The notes under the pieces: model-generated | Told to the model about the DNA's origin: nothing | Database searches by the model: none | What the model saw: the letters and a program-made list of their open reading frames with translations, nothing else | Position numbers and translations under genes: made by a program | Shown: one piece after another, positions 49,832 to 58,234 of the stretch | How positions within the stretch are numbered: position 1 is the first letter of the stretch | Layout: each line of letters starts with the position of its first letter | Assembly: GCA_963704585.1 (NCBI GenBank) | Contig: OY969919.1 | Coordinates: 558,001-622,000 of the forward strand | Length of the DNA stretch: 64,000 bases | Direction of reading: 5' to 3' | From: Bog-756 sp963704585 | Lineage (GTDB): Bacteria; Actinomycetota; Acidimicrobiia; Acidimicrobiales; RAAP-2

Positions 49832-51547
49832 ATGTCCGACAAGGTCTGCTCGCTCGACGCGGCGGTCGAGCACGTGCGCCCCGGTGACTCCGTCCATGTG
49901 GTGACCAACCACTCTCGCTGGACCGCCGCGGCGCGCCATCTGGTCCGCCGGTGGTGGGGGCAGTCGCCCGGCTTCACGCTCGTCATGCTCAGCCTCTCGA
50001 GTCTCGGCAGCCTCTTCTTCCGCGGTCGGCTGGTCGACAAGGTGGTCACCGGGTACTCGGGCGACATCTTCCCCAACTTCACCCCTAACCCGTGGTTCGC
50101 CGACGCGTACCTGCGCGGCGAGGTCGAGGTCGAGCACTGGTCGTTCCTCACCTTCCTCCAACGGCTCGAGGCCGCGGCGCGTGGCCTGCCGGCGGTGACG
50201 ACATCGTCCCTCGCGGGCTCGTCGATGGCGGACAATCCGGGCTATGCACGGGTCGAGACTCCGTTCGGCGAAGTGGGCCTGGTGGCGGCGGCCGCACCGG
50301 ACGTCGCCCTGCTCCACGCCGCGATCGCCGACCGTGACGGGAACCTCGCCTTCAACCCGCCGCGGCTCGAAGGCACCTGGGGTGCCCTCGCCGCACGGCG
50401 CGGCGTCATCGCCACGGTCGAGCGGGTCGTCGACGACATCCGCCCCTGGTCGCACCTCGTGCAGGTGCCCGGCCACCGCGTCCTCGCGGTGACCGAGGCG
50501 CCGATGGGCGCGCACCCCGGCGGCCTCTTCGCGCGCGACACCCCCGTCGAGCCGTACGGCGAGGACCTCGAGTTCTGGGCGGACGCCCGGGCGGCGAGCC
50601 ACGGGGCCCGCTTCGACGCGTGGATCGAGGAGTGGGTCCTCGCGCCCGGGTCCCAGGACGAGTACCTGGACCGGCTCGGGCCCGACCGCGTCGACCGGCT
50701 CCGCCGGCGCGCCGCGCCCGACTCGTGGCGGGAGGACGAGGCAGCCCACCAGCCCGACCTCGCCGCACCGGCCGCCGCCTGGGAGCTCGCCGCGCTCTAC
50801 GGCGCGCGCTACCTCGCCGGACGCGTCCTCGAGCGCGGAGCCGACGCGGTGCTGGCCGGTGCCGGCGTCGCCAACCTATCGGCGTGGCTCGCGGTCGACC
50901 TGGCCCGCGCAGCCGGTTCGGAGGTCGTGCTCACCGCCGAGCTCGGCCTCTGGGGGTACCGCCCGACCCCGGCCGACCCGTTCGTCTTCAACCACCGCAG
51001 CTTCCCGACCGCGACCATGCTCGGCGACACCGAGCAGGTACTCGGCGCGCTGGTCGGGAACCCCGGCACGACCGTGCTCGGCTGCCTCGGCGCCGCGCAG
51101 ATCGACCGGCACGGCGCGATCAACTCGACCGTCGTGCCCGGCAAGACCTTCCTCGTGGGGTCCGGCGGCGGCAACGACGTGGCGGCCGCCTCGGACGAGG
51201 TCGTGGTCGTGACCACCCTGACCTCCCGCCGCGCGGTGGCCGAGGTGCCCTACGTGACCTCGGTCGGCGACCGGGTCCGCGCGCTCGTCTGCGATCTGGG
51301 CGTCTTCGAGAAGGGCGACGGGGGCGAGCTCGAGCTCCGTGCGGTCGCGCCGGGAGCCGGGACCGTCGAGGAGCGGGTCGGGCGGATCCGGGACCGCTGT
51401 CCGTGGGAGCTCCGTGTCGCCGTTCCCGTGGACGAGCTCGATCCCCCGGAGAGCGAGCACCTCGAGGCGCTGCGGCGGTGGGACCCGGAAGGTCTCTTCC
51501 TCCGGGCGGACGCACCGCCCCGGCCGGTCAGCCCGCCAGCGGGTTGA
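49832..51547 (+). CDS. Fused class I CoA-transferase (alpha-beta, glutaconate/IpdAB-like)
   Basis: A 571-residue protein that looks like alpha and beta subunits of a class I CoA-transferase in one chain. The alpha part (about 1-290) has SLDAAVEHVRPGDSVHVVTN, VEHWSFLTFLQRLEAAARGLP, PFGEVGLVAAAAPDVALLHAA and DRDGNLAFN. The beta part (about 320-560) has LVLTAELGLWGY-like VVLTAELGLWGYRP with the Glu expected to form the CoA ester, TTVLGCLGAAQIDRHGAINS, GSGGGNDVAAASDEVVVV and VTSVGDRVRALVCDLGVF. In mycobacterial steroid degradation IpdA and IpdB are separate. The 3' end overlaps the convergent dehydrogenase gene by 20 bases. Confidence 0.82.
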   Translation: MSDKVCSLDAAVEHVRPGDSVHVVTNHSRWTAAARHLVRRWWGQSPGFTLVMLSLSSLGSLFFRGRLVDKVVTGYSGDIFPNFTPNPWFADAYLRGEVEVEHWSFLTFLQRLEAAARGLPAVTTSSLAGSSMADNPGYARVETPFGEVGLVAAAAPDVALLHAAIADRDGNLAFNPPRLEGTWGALAARRGVIATVERVVDDIRPWSHLVQVPGHRVLAVTEAPMGAHPGGLFARDTPVEPYGEDLEFWADARAASHGARFDAWIEEWVLAPGSQDEYLDRLGPDRVDRLRRRAAPDSWREDEAAHQPDLAAPAAAWELAALYGARYLAGRVLERGADAVLAGAGVANLSAWLAVDLARAAGSEVVLTAELGLWGYRPTPADPFVFNHRSFPTATMLGDTEQVLGALVGNPGTTVLGCLGAAQIDRHGAINSTVVPGKTFLVGSGGGNDVAAASDEVVVVTTLTSRRAVAEVPYVTSVGDRVRALVCDLGVFEKGDGGELELRAVAPGAGTVEERVGRIRDRCPWELRVAVPVDELDPPESEHLEALRRWDPEGLFLRADAPPRPVSPPAG

Positions 51548-52751
51548 GCCAGCCGGGCGAGACGGTCGACCGGCCCGACACGACCGCCTGCCCGATGTAG
51601 TTCCGCTGCGCCTCGACCGTCCCCGCGCCGATGCACAGGCCGCGGATGTCGCGGTAGGCGCGCTCGACCGGGAACTCCTCGCTATAGCCGTAGCCGCCGT
51701 GGAGCTGGATGGCCTCGTCGCAGACGTACTTCGCCGCGAGGTTCGCCGCCGTCTTGGCGAGCGCCGTCTCGAGCGCGGGCGGGGTGCCGCTCGGGCCCGC
51801 GAGATGGACGGCGCGGGTGAGCAGGAGCCGCGCACCCTCGAGCTGGACGGCCATGTCGGCCAGCTTCCAGCGCAGACCCTGCAGCTCCGCGATCGGTCGG
51901 CCCCCGATCTCGCGTTCGTTCACGTAGCGCACCGCGTGCTCGAGGGCGCCCTGCGCGGCACCCACGCACATCGCGGCGTTCCCGCACCGCTCGTGGTTGA
52001 GGTGGCCGAGCAGGACCTTGAACGCGTCGGTGGTGCCCGGGTCGCCGGCGAGGAGGACGTCGTCGGCCGTGACCTCGACCCCGTCGAAGGCGACTTCGGC
52101 CTCGGTGGCCGCGTGGATCCCCATCCCACGGTGGCGACCGGTGATCTCGACGCCGTCGCGGTCCATCGGGACGACGACCGCGCCGATGCCCTTTGCGCCG
52201 TCTCCGCCGGGCCAGCGGCACCAGACGAGGATCCCCTTCGCCAGGTGGCCGAGGGTCGAGTAGTTCTTGTAGCCGTCGAGCCGCCACCGATCCGTGCCGT
52301 CGGCGGTGAGCGCGCTGCGCATGGTCTGGACCGCCGAGCCCGCGTCCGGCTCGGTGATGCCGATGCTCACGATCGCTTCGCCAGCGGCCACCGCGGGCAG
52401 CCAGCGGTCGCGCAGCGCGTCGCTCCCGAGGTGCTCGATGCCCCGGGCGGGGCCGTTGAACGCGAGCTGGCAGCAGATGGCCGTCGACACGTCGTGGCGC
52501 GCGAGCTCCTCGAGGACGATGGCGGCCTCGACGTCGCCGAACCCGAGCCCGCCCCACTGCTCGCCGACGGTCACCCGGAAGAGATCGGCCGCGGCGAGCG
52601 CCTTGACGGCCTCCATCTGGAGCTCGCCGGTCGTGTCGCCCTGTCGCGCGCGGGGGGCGACCTCGCGCCGTCCGATCTCGCGCGCCAACGATCGAAGCTC
52701 CGACTGGACCTCGGATTCGGCGTACGGGTCCGAACCTGTTGCACTGGACAC
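51528..52751 (-). CDS. Acyl-CoA dehydrogenase
   Basis: A 407-residue single dehydrogenase. VSIGITEPDAGSAVQTM is the FAD-binding signature, LDGYKNYSTLGHLAKGILVWCRWPG follows, and the C-terminal end is AIQLHGGYGYSEEFPVERAYRDIRGLCIGAGTVEAQRNYIGQ. Compared with butyryl-CoA dehydrogenases the Glu of YEGT is missing (GAGT), and the Glu may be supplied elsewhere. The start is GTG 52751; the upstream CCATACTAT motif (52786-52794) may hold its -10. It is divergent from the multifunctional-type SDR and overlaps the CoA-transferase 3' end by 20 bases. Confidence 0.88.
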   Translation of the reverse strand: MSSATGSDPYAESEVQSELRSLAREIGRREVAPRARQGDTTGELQMEAVKALAAADLFRVTVGEQWGGLGFGDVEAAIVLEELARHDVSTAICCQLAFNGPARGIEHLGSDALRDRWLPAVAAGEAIVSIGITEPDAGSAVQTMRSALTADGTDRWRLDGYKNYSTLGHLAKGILVWCRWPGGDGAKGIGAVVVPMDRDGVEITGRHRGMGIHAATEAEVAFDGVEVTADDVLLAGDPGTTDAFKVLLGHLNHERCGNAAMCVGAAQGALEHAVRYVNEREIGGRPIAELQGLRWKLADMAVQLEGARLLLTRAVHLAGPSGTPPALETALAKTAANLAAKYVCDEAIQLHGGYGYSEEFPVERAYRDIRGLCIGAGTVEAQRNYIGQAVVSGRSTVSPGWLNPLAG

Positions 52752-52785
52752 GGCGATCCGCTTTCTGGCCGACGAGCAGGTGGTG

Positions 52786-52794
52786 CCATACTAT
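52786..52794. promoter_or_regulatory. CCATACTAT bidirectional -10-like motif
   Basis: CCATACTAT lies between the divergent dehydrogenase (start 52751) and SDR (start 52859) genes. TACTAT reads as a -10 to the right and TAGTAT to the left. It is identical over nine bases to the minus strand of 45617-45625. Confidence 0.4.
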
Positions 52795-52858
52795 GCGGTC
52801 GACTTTCGGGCACGCCTGGCCGTGCCGTCGCGTCGGAACGGGATCACGGGGGAACCGC

Positions 52859-53758
52859 ATGCTGTTGGACAATCGCGTGGCGATCGTGACCGGAGCGGGC
52901 AGGGGCATCGGTCGCGAGTTCGCGCTCGAGCTGGCACGCAACGGGGCCGCCGTGGTCGTGAACGACCTCGGGGTCGGGTTGCGCGGCGAGTCGACGGACG
53001 AGGACCCTGCGACCGCGGTCTGCGCCGAGATCGAAGCCCTCGGCGGCAGGGCGGCGCCGTCGCACGAGTCGGTGACCGACTTCGCGGCCGCCGAGCGCAT
53101 CGTGGCGACCGCGGTCGACAGGTTCGGGTCCATCGACATCCTCGTCAACAACGCGGGGATCGTCCGTGACCGCACCCTGGTCAAGATGGCCGAGGAGGAC
53201 TTCGACGCGGTCGTCTCCACCCATCTGAAGGGCACGTTCAACTGCACCCGCCACGCCGTCCCCCAGATGCGCGAGGCCGGCTACGGCCGGATCGTGAACA
53301 TCACCTCCTCGGCGGGGCTGCGGGGCAACTTCGGACAGACCAACTACGGGGCGGCCAAGGCCGGCATCATGGGCATGACCTTCGTGTGGGCCCTCGAGCT
53401 GGCCAAGGCCGGCATCACTGTCAACGCCCTTGCGCCCGCCGGGGCGACCCGGATGACCGCGGCACTCGCCTCGCCCGACGGCGTGCCCGATCCGCGCCTC
53501 GATCCCGCGATGAACGCCCCGCTCGTCGCCTACCTGGCCTCGGAGCGGGCCGCCCATGTGAACGGGCAGGTCTTCGGCCGCACCGACTTCAGCTACACGC
53601 TCTTCCAGCACCCCAAGCAGATCGCCTGGATGCACCGGGACGGGGGCTGGGACGCGGAGGCGGTCGCGGACCAGTTCGACGGCATGCTCGGCCAGCACCT
53701 GCAGACGGTCGGGATGGTCATGCCATCGGGCCTCTCGCAGGACTCGGCGCGGTCGTGA
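52859..53758 (+). CDS. SDR of the multifunctional-enzyme type 2 (HSD17B4-like)
   Basis: A 299-residue SDR longer than the classical 250. AIVTGAGRGIGREFALELARNGAAVVVNDLGVGLRG has the cofactor motif and the NDLG typical for the (3R)-hydroxyacyl-CoA dehydrogenase domain of peroxisomal MFE-2. ILVNNAGIVRDRTLVKM, ITSSAGLRGNFGQTNYGAAKAGI with the Tyr-x-x-x-Lys, and a C-terminal extension (LFQHPKQIAWMHRDGGWD) also fit. It would oxidise a (3R)-hydroxyacyl-CoA produced by a MaoC-type hydratase such as the one at 42300. It shares GTGA with the VOC gene that follows. Confidence 0.88.
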   Translation: MLLDNRVAIVTGAGRGIGREFALELARNGAAVVVNDLGVGLRGESTDEDPATAVCAEIEALGGRAAPSHESVTDFAAAERIVATAVDRFGSIDILVNNAGIVRDRTLVKMAEEDFDAVVSTHLKGTFNCTRHAVPQMREAGYGRIVNITSSAGLRGNFGQTNYGAAKAGIMGMTFVWALELAKAGITVNALAPAGATRMTAALASPDGVPDPRLDPAMNAPLVAYLASERAAHVNGQVFGRTDFSYTLFQHPKQIAWMHRDGGWDAEAVADQFDGMLGQHLQTVGMVMPSGLSQDSARS

Positions 53759-54213
53759 CCGCGGTGCCGCAGGAGGCGCCCGCCGGCCCGCCAGGCACCA
53801 CCTTCAACCACGTCGGCCTCTGCGTGACCGACCTCGAGCGTTCCCGACGCTTCTACGAGGAAGCACTCGGCTTCCGCTTCGACCGCTCCCTCCGGCCGCC
53901 CGACGGGATCAGCTCGACCCTGCTCGACGTCGAGGCGCCGCTCGGGCTCACCGCGGTCTACCTGGTGCGCGACGGGCTCGTCCTCGAGCTGCTCCACTTC
54001 GACCGCGAGGGGAACGCGCCCCGGCGCGCCAGGGTCATGACCGAGCCGGGGCTCACGCACCTCTCGCTCACGACCGACGACCTGCCCGCGACCCTCGCCG
54101 CGGTGCGCGAGCGCGGCGGCACGGTGCTCGAGAAATCCGACATCGGCGTCGCGGTCATGGTGCGCGACCCCGACGGGCAGCTCCTCGAGCTCCTCACCGT
54201 CCGCCCTTCCTGA
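53755..54213 (+). CDS. VOC-family protein (methylmalonyl-CoA epimerase/glyoxalase-like)
   Basis: A 152-residue VOC domain. FNHVGLCVTDLERSRRFYEEALGF opens the first unit, with His as the first metal ligand. GLVLELLHFD provides a Glu, LTHLSLTTDDLPATLAAVRERGG the second His and MVRDPDGQLLELL the final Glu: all four ligands are visible. GTG 53755 overlaps the SDR stop by four bases. Glyoxalase, epimerase or a fosfomycin-resistance-like role is possible; the coupling to an acyl-CoA enzyme favours an epimerase-type function. Confidence 0.78.
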   Translation: MTAVPQEAPAGPPGTTFNHVGLCVTDLERSRRFYEEALGFRFDRSLRPPDGISSTLLDVEAPLGLTAVYLVRDGLVLELLHFDREGNAPRRARVMTEPGLTHLSLTTDDLPATLAAVRERGGTVLEKSDIGVAVMVRDPDGQLLELLTVRPS

Positions 54214-54219
54214 GGAGCC

Positions 54220-55866
54220 GTGCCGGAGGACCCGCCGACGACCATGGCCCGCCTGGTCGCGGCGCAGGCCGGGAACCCGCGCCGGGCACTCACCTTCGAA
54301 GGCACCGAGTGGTCCTGGCAGGCGGTCGTCGCCGAGGCCCGTGTCCGTGCGGGGATGCTCACCTCCCTGCGGCGGGACGGCCCCTTCCACGTCGGCGTCC
54401 TGCTCGAGAACACGCCCGAGTACCTCTTCCTGCTCACCGGAGCCGCACTGGCCGGCGCGGTCGTGGTCGGCCTCAACCCGACCCGGCGGGGCGACGCCCT
54501 CGCGAGCGACGTGCGGGCGACCGACTGCCAGCTCGTGGTGACCGACACGACCCAGGCCGGCCTGCTCGAGGGGCTCGATCTCGGGCTGCCGGCCGACCGC
54601 GTCCTCCTCGCCGACGACTCCGCGTACGCCGCGGCGGGGCCCGGGCTGCGGGCGGCGGACGCCGACCCGGTGGCGGACGATCTCTACCTGCTCATCTTCA
54701 CCTCGGGCACCACCGGCACCCCCAAGGCCGTCAAGATGAGCCAGGGCCGCGCCGCGCGCGCCGCGGGCAAGGTCCCGTTCACGCCCGACGACGTCCTCTA
54801 CGCGGCGATGCCCCTCTTCCACGGCAACGCGCTCTCCGCCGCCGTCTTCCCCTGGATCGCCTCGGGCGCGACGCTCGCCCTCCGCCGCCGATTCTCGGCG
54901 TCGGGCTTCCTTCCCGACGTACGGTCGAGCGGCGCGACCTTCTGCAACACCGTCGGGCGTGCGATCGCACACATCGTGGCGACCCCCGAGACCGGGCACG
55001 ACCGCGACCACCGGCTCCGCTACGTGCTCGGCCCCGAGACGGCCGCGCCGGACAAGGAGGAGTTCACCCGCCGATTCGGCGTGCCGGTCATCGAGGGGTA
55101 CGGGTCGAGCGAGAACGCGATCGTCCTGCTGCCCGTCGCGACGCCGAGGCCGGGCGCCCTCGGACGCGCCCGGCGCGACGAGGACGTGGCGGTGGTCGAC
55201 CCGACGACCGGGGAGGAGTGCCCCCCGGCCCGCTTCGACGACGGGGGTCTGCTCACCAACGCGGACCAGGCCGTCGGTGAGCTGGTCACCCGCTCCAACG
55301 CCTCGGCCTTCGAGGGGTACTACAACAACCCCGAGGCCGAGGCGCAGCGCGTGCGCAACGGTTGGTACTGGTCGGGCGACCTCGCCTACCGCGACGAGGA
55401 GGGCGTCTTCTACTTCGCGGGCCGATCGGGCGACTGGCTGCGCGTCGACAGCGAGAATTTCACCGCGGCGCCGATCGAGCGCATCCTCGGGCGGTTCGAG
55501 GGCGTGCGCGGCGTCGCGGTCTACGCGCTCCCCGACGCACGCACGGGCGACCAGGTCGCGGCCGCGGTCGAGCTCGAGCCCGGCACGACGTTCGATCCCG
55601 GCGCCTTCGAGGCGTTCCTCGCCGCCCAGCCCGACCTCGGGACGAAGTGGGCGCCGCGCTACCTCCGGCTCGTCGCCGCCCTGCCGGTGACCGGCACCGA
55701 CAAGGTCGACAAGCGCCCGCTCCGCGAGCAGCAGTGGTCGACCGACGACACGATCTGGCACCGCGTGGGACGTTCGCCGTCGTTCGTGCCGATGGTCGAC
55801 GCCGACCTCGAGGCGCTCCACGCCGAGTTCGCGGCCAACGGGCGCGCCAACCTGCTCACCGGTTGA
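54220..55866 (+). CDS. Acyl-CoA synthetase (FadD17-like paralogue)
   Basis: A 548-residue adenylate-forming enzyme closely similar to 42808-44526. VLLENTPEYLFLLTGAALAG, NPTRRGDALASDVRATDC, P-loop LLIFTSGTTGTPKAVKMSQ, EGYGSSENAIVLLPV, GWYWSGDLAYRDEEGVFYFAG, SGDWLRVDSENFTAAPIE and TDKVDKRPLREQ with the lysine. The final 30 residues (DADLEALHAEFAANGRANLL) also resemble those of the paralogue. GTG 54220 has GAGGAG about 4 nt upstream and follows the VOC gene by six bases, so SDR, VOC and synthetase form one operon. Confidence 0.87.
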   Translation: MPEDPPTTMARLVAAQAGNPRRALTFEGTEWSWQAVVAEARVRAGMLTSLRRDGPFHVGVLLENTPEYLFLLTGAALAGAVVVGLNPTRRGDALASDVRATDCQLVVTDTTQAGLLEGLDLGLPADRVLLADDSAYAAAGPGLRAADADPVADDLYLLIFTSGTTGTPKAVKMSQGRAARAAGKVPFTPDDVLYAAMPLFHGNALSAAVFPWIASGATLALRRRFSASGFLPDVRSSGATFCNTVGRAIAHIVATPETGHDRDHRLRYVLGPETAAPDKEEFTRRFGVPVIEGYGSSENAIVLLPVATPRPGALGRARRDEDVAVVDPTTGEECPPARFDDGGLLTNADQAVGELVTRSNASAFEGYYNNPEAEAQRVRNGWYWSGDLAYRDEEGVFYFAGRSGDWLRVDSENFTAAPIERILGRFEGVRGVAVYALPDARTGDQVAAAVELEPGTTFDPGAFEAFLAAQPDLGTKWAPRYLRLVAALPVTGTDKVDKRPLREQQWSTDDTIWHRVGRSPSFVPMVDADLEALHAEFAANGRANLLTG

Positions 55867-55879
55867 GCCGTCGCCGGGC

Positions 55880-57088
55880 TCAGGGCTCGAGCACCACCGG
55901 CATCGACCGCGCGCCCCGCATGAGCGTCGACGCCGTGTACTCCGGCTCGCCGGCCAGTTCGAAATGCGGGTGGCGCTCGAGGAGCTCCTCGAAGAAGATC
56001 CGCGCCTCGAGCCGGGCGAGCGCCGCGCCGATGCACACGTGCTCGCCGAAGCCGAACGCGAGGTGCGCGCTGCGTGTCCGCCGCAGGACGTCGAGCGTGC
56101 CGGCGTCCGTCCCGAAGACCGACTCGTCGCGGTTCGCCGACGCGTAGAGCATCACCACGAAGGTGCCCGCGGGCACCGGATGGCCGGCGAGCGCGGTGTC
56201 GACGGCCGCGGTGCGCCCGAACGCCTGGATCGGCGTGACCCACCGGAGCAGCTCCTCGACCCCGGCGGCAATCCGGTCGGGATCCTCGACGAGCAGTCGG
56301 CGCTGGTCGGGACAGCGGGCGAGCGCCTCGGCGCCGCCCGCGAGCAGGGTGCGGGTGGTCTCGTTGCCCGCGACGAGCAGGGTGATGCAGAAGCCGAGCA
56401 GCTCGCTGCGGTCGAGGAGGCGGTCGCCGATCGGCACGGACTTGAGCAGGTCGAGCAGCGCATGGCCCGCGACGGCCGGCGAGTCGACGTGTGCGAGGAG
56501 GAAGGCCGAGAGCTCGGCGAGCAGCCCCGCCTGCTCCTCGTCCTGGTGGTCGGGGCTCTCGATCGCCGCGTCGGACCAGCGTCGGAACCGGTCGCGGTCG
56601 GTCGCGCCGACACCGAGGAGCTCCGCGATCACTGCGATCGGGACCGGCGCCGCCAGCGTGCCGACGAAGTCGACCGGCCGATCGACCGGTGCGGCGTCGA
56701 GGGCGTCGCGCACCACCTGGCGGACACGACCGGCGAACCGAGTGACCACGCGGGGGGTGAACTCGCGGTTCACGAGCGACCGGTAGGTCGCGTGCGCCGG
56801 CGGATCGAGGTGGAGGATCGAGAACGCGCGGAGCTCGGCGTCGTCCGACCGGCGCAAGGGGTCGTTGACCAGCACGCCCCGACCCGAGACGAACCGGACC
56901 GGGTCGCGGCTCACCGTGCGGACGTCCTCGTAGCGGCTGAGCGCGACCATGCCGTCCGCGGTCGGGTGCACAGGCGACTCCTCGCGCAGGCGTGCGAGCA
57001 GCTCGAAGTAGTCCGGTCGGAGGAAGAATCCCGGCGTGCCGAGCTCGAAGCCGAGGTCACCGCCGCCCGTGCCCTTCTGCCTGCCCAT
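55880..57088 (-). CDS. Cytochrome P450
   Basis: A 402-residue P450. The oxygen motif is LVAGNETTRTL in the I-helix, ExxR is EELLRWVTPI, and the heme loop is FGFGEHVCIGAALAR with Cys352. HLDPPAHATYRSLVNREFTPRVV is the C-helix block. The sequence is not close to the P450 at 32784 and more like actinobacterial steroid or terpene hydroxylases. It is the last gene of a four-gene leftward operon (ACAD 59684, ALDH 58235, uncharacterised 57100, P450). The ATG lies 12 bases after the stop of the preceding gene and has a weak ribosome site. Confidence 0.92.
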   Translation of the reverse strand: MGRQKGTGGGDLGFELGTPGFFLRPDYFELLARLREESPVHPTADGMVALSRYEDVRTVSRDPVRFVSGRGVLVNDPLRRSDDAELRAFSILHLDPPAHATYRSLVNREFTPRVVTRFAGRVRQVVRDALDAAPVDRPVDFVGTLAAPVPIAVIAELLGVGATDRDRFRRWSDAAIESPDHQDEEQAGLLAELSAFLLAHVDSPAVAGHALLDLLKSVPIGDRLLDRSELLGFCITLLVAGNETTRTLLAGGAEALARCPDQRRLLVEDPDRIAAGVEELLRWVTPIQAFGRTAAVDTALAGHPVPAGTFVVMLYASANRDESVFGTDAGTLDVLRRTRSAHLAFGFGEHVCIGAALARLEARIFFEELLERHPHFELAGEPEYTASTLMRGARSMPVVLEP

Positions 57089-57099
57089 GGGTCCGGAGC

Positions 57100-58218
57100 T
57101 CACTCGAGCAGGGAGAGCCCGCCGAGCCCGCGCTCGGCCAGCTCGTAGCAGAGGGTGTCGTACGGCTCGACGATGCCGTAGGTGGTCTCGCCTTCGCTCT
57201 CGAAGCGCGCATGGTGCTGGTCGAGCCCGCAGATCCGGGCGCGCACCGCCGGGTCGTTCGCATCGTAGGTCTCGCCGGTGACCACGCCGTCGCCGACGGC
57301 CATCCCCTGCCAGACGTCGCCGTCCGGGGTCCCGCCGTTCGGGCCGCCGTACATCCCGCACCGGAGGAAGGCGATCTGGTTGCCGAGGCGCTCGAAGGTC
57401 GCGGTGCGGACCGAGCCGTCCTCGAAGACGTAGTCGACCTCGCCCGAGTGGACGAGCCGCGTGTCCGGCTCGAAGCGGAGCCGTCGGCGCGCCTCGCGGA
57501 GGGTGCCCGCGCCGCGCCGCGGGTCGCCGAGGTTGTAGAGGACGTGGTCGCCCCAGATCCCGTACGCCTCGAACTCGACCCACTCGCCGGAGTAAGGGTG
57601 CTGGCGGCCGCTCCAGAGGGCCCGGCCACCGACGCCGTCACGCGTCCCCCAGTGGTGGTCGCGGGTGCCGAGGTGGGTCCCAGTCGTGAGCTCGAACCGC
57701 TCGCCGTGTGCCTCGACCCACCCCGCCTGGCGGCCGAAGCCGTCGTAACCGGCGACCCCGCCGAACGGCCGGGTGCCCGCCAGCATCCCCCCGCCGATGT
57801 TGCGGTACACGGGCCGTTTCGTGTCGAACCACGAGAGGTCGAAGGCGATGCCGTGGTCGTTCTCCCCGAGCCGGAGCCGCCACTCGCGGAAGGGTCGGAC
57901 CAGCTCGAAGACGAGCGGCCCGACGGTCATGTCGGTGCGGTCGAGCCCGAGCTTGCGGTGGGCCCGCACGGTCGTGTGCCGGCCGCGCCGGTTCACGATC
58001 CCGAAGGCCTCGGCCGTCCCGAGGTTGGGGTAGATCCCCATGCCCGCGACGACCAGCAGGTCGCCGGTGCGGTCCTGGCAGGTGAACCACATGCGCTCGT
58101 AGGCGCGGTCGTCGGAGGTCCACATCACCCGCACCGGATTCGGGTGGTTGTGGACCAGCAGCTCGTCGAGGCCGGACATCGGGTAGTGCTCGACGTCGGC
58201 GCCGAAGGGACCGGTCAC
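57100..58218 (-). CDS. Uncharacterised protein, all-beta, in P450 operon
   Basis: A 372-residue protein I cannot place in a family with known function. It is rich in aromatic residues and short alternating strands (ERMWFTCQDRTGDLLVVAGM, GIYPNLGTAEAFGIVNR, RRPVYRN-type GGGMLAGTRPF, THLGTRDHHWGTRDG and SGEWVEFEAYGIWGD), suggesting a two-domain beta-barrel like AttH/hydroxyneurosporene-hydratase-type lipocalins. There are no membrane segments or signal peptide. Its place between an aldehyde dehydrogenase and a P450, 16 and 12 bases apart, implies a role in handling or isomerising the same substrate. A steroid- or terpenoid-binding/hydratase function is speculation. Confidence 0.7.
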   Translation of the reverse strand: MTGPFGADVEHYPMSGLDELLVHNHPNPVRVMWTSDDRAYERMWFTCQDRTGDLLVVAGMGIYPNLGTAEAFGIVNRRGRHTTVRAHRKLGLDRTDMTVGPLVFELVRPFREWRLRLGENDHGIAFDLSWFDTKRPVYRNIGGGMLAGTRPFGGVAGYDGFGRQAGWVEAHGERFELTTGTHLGTRDHHWGTRDGVGGRALWSGRQHPYSGEWVEFEAYGIWGDHVLYNLGDPRRGAGTLREARRRLRFEPDTRLVHSGEVDYVFEDGSVRTATFERLGNQIAFLRCGMYGGPNGGTPDGDVWQGMAVGDGVVTGETYDANDPAVRARICGLDQHHARFESEGETTYGIVEPYDTLCYELAERGLGGLSLLE

Positions 58219-58234
58219 CGCGGGGTGTCCCCAG

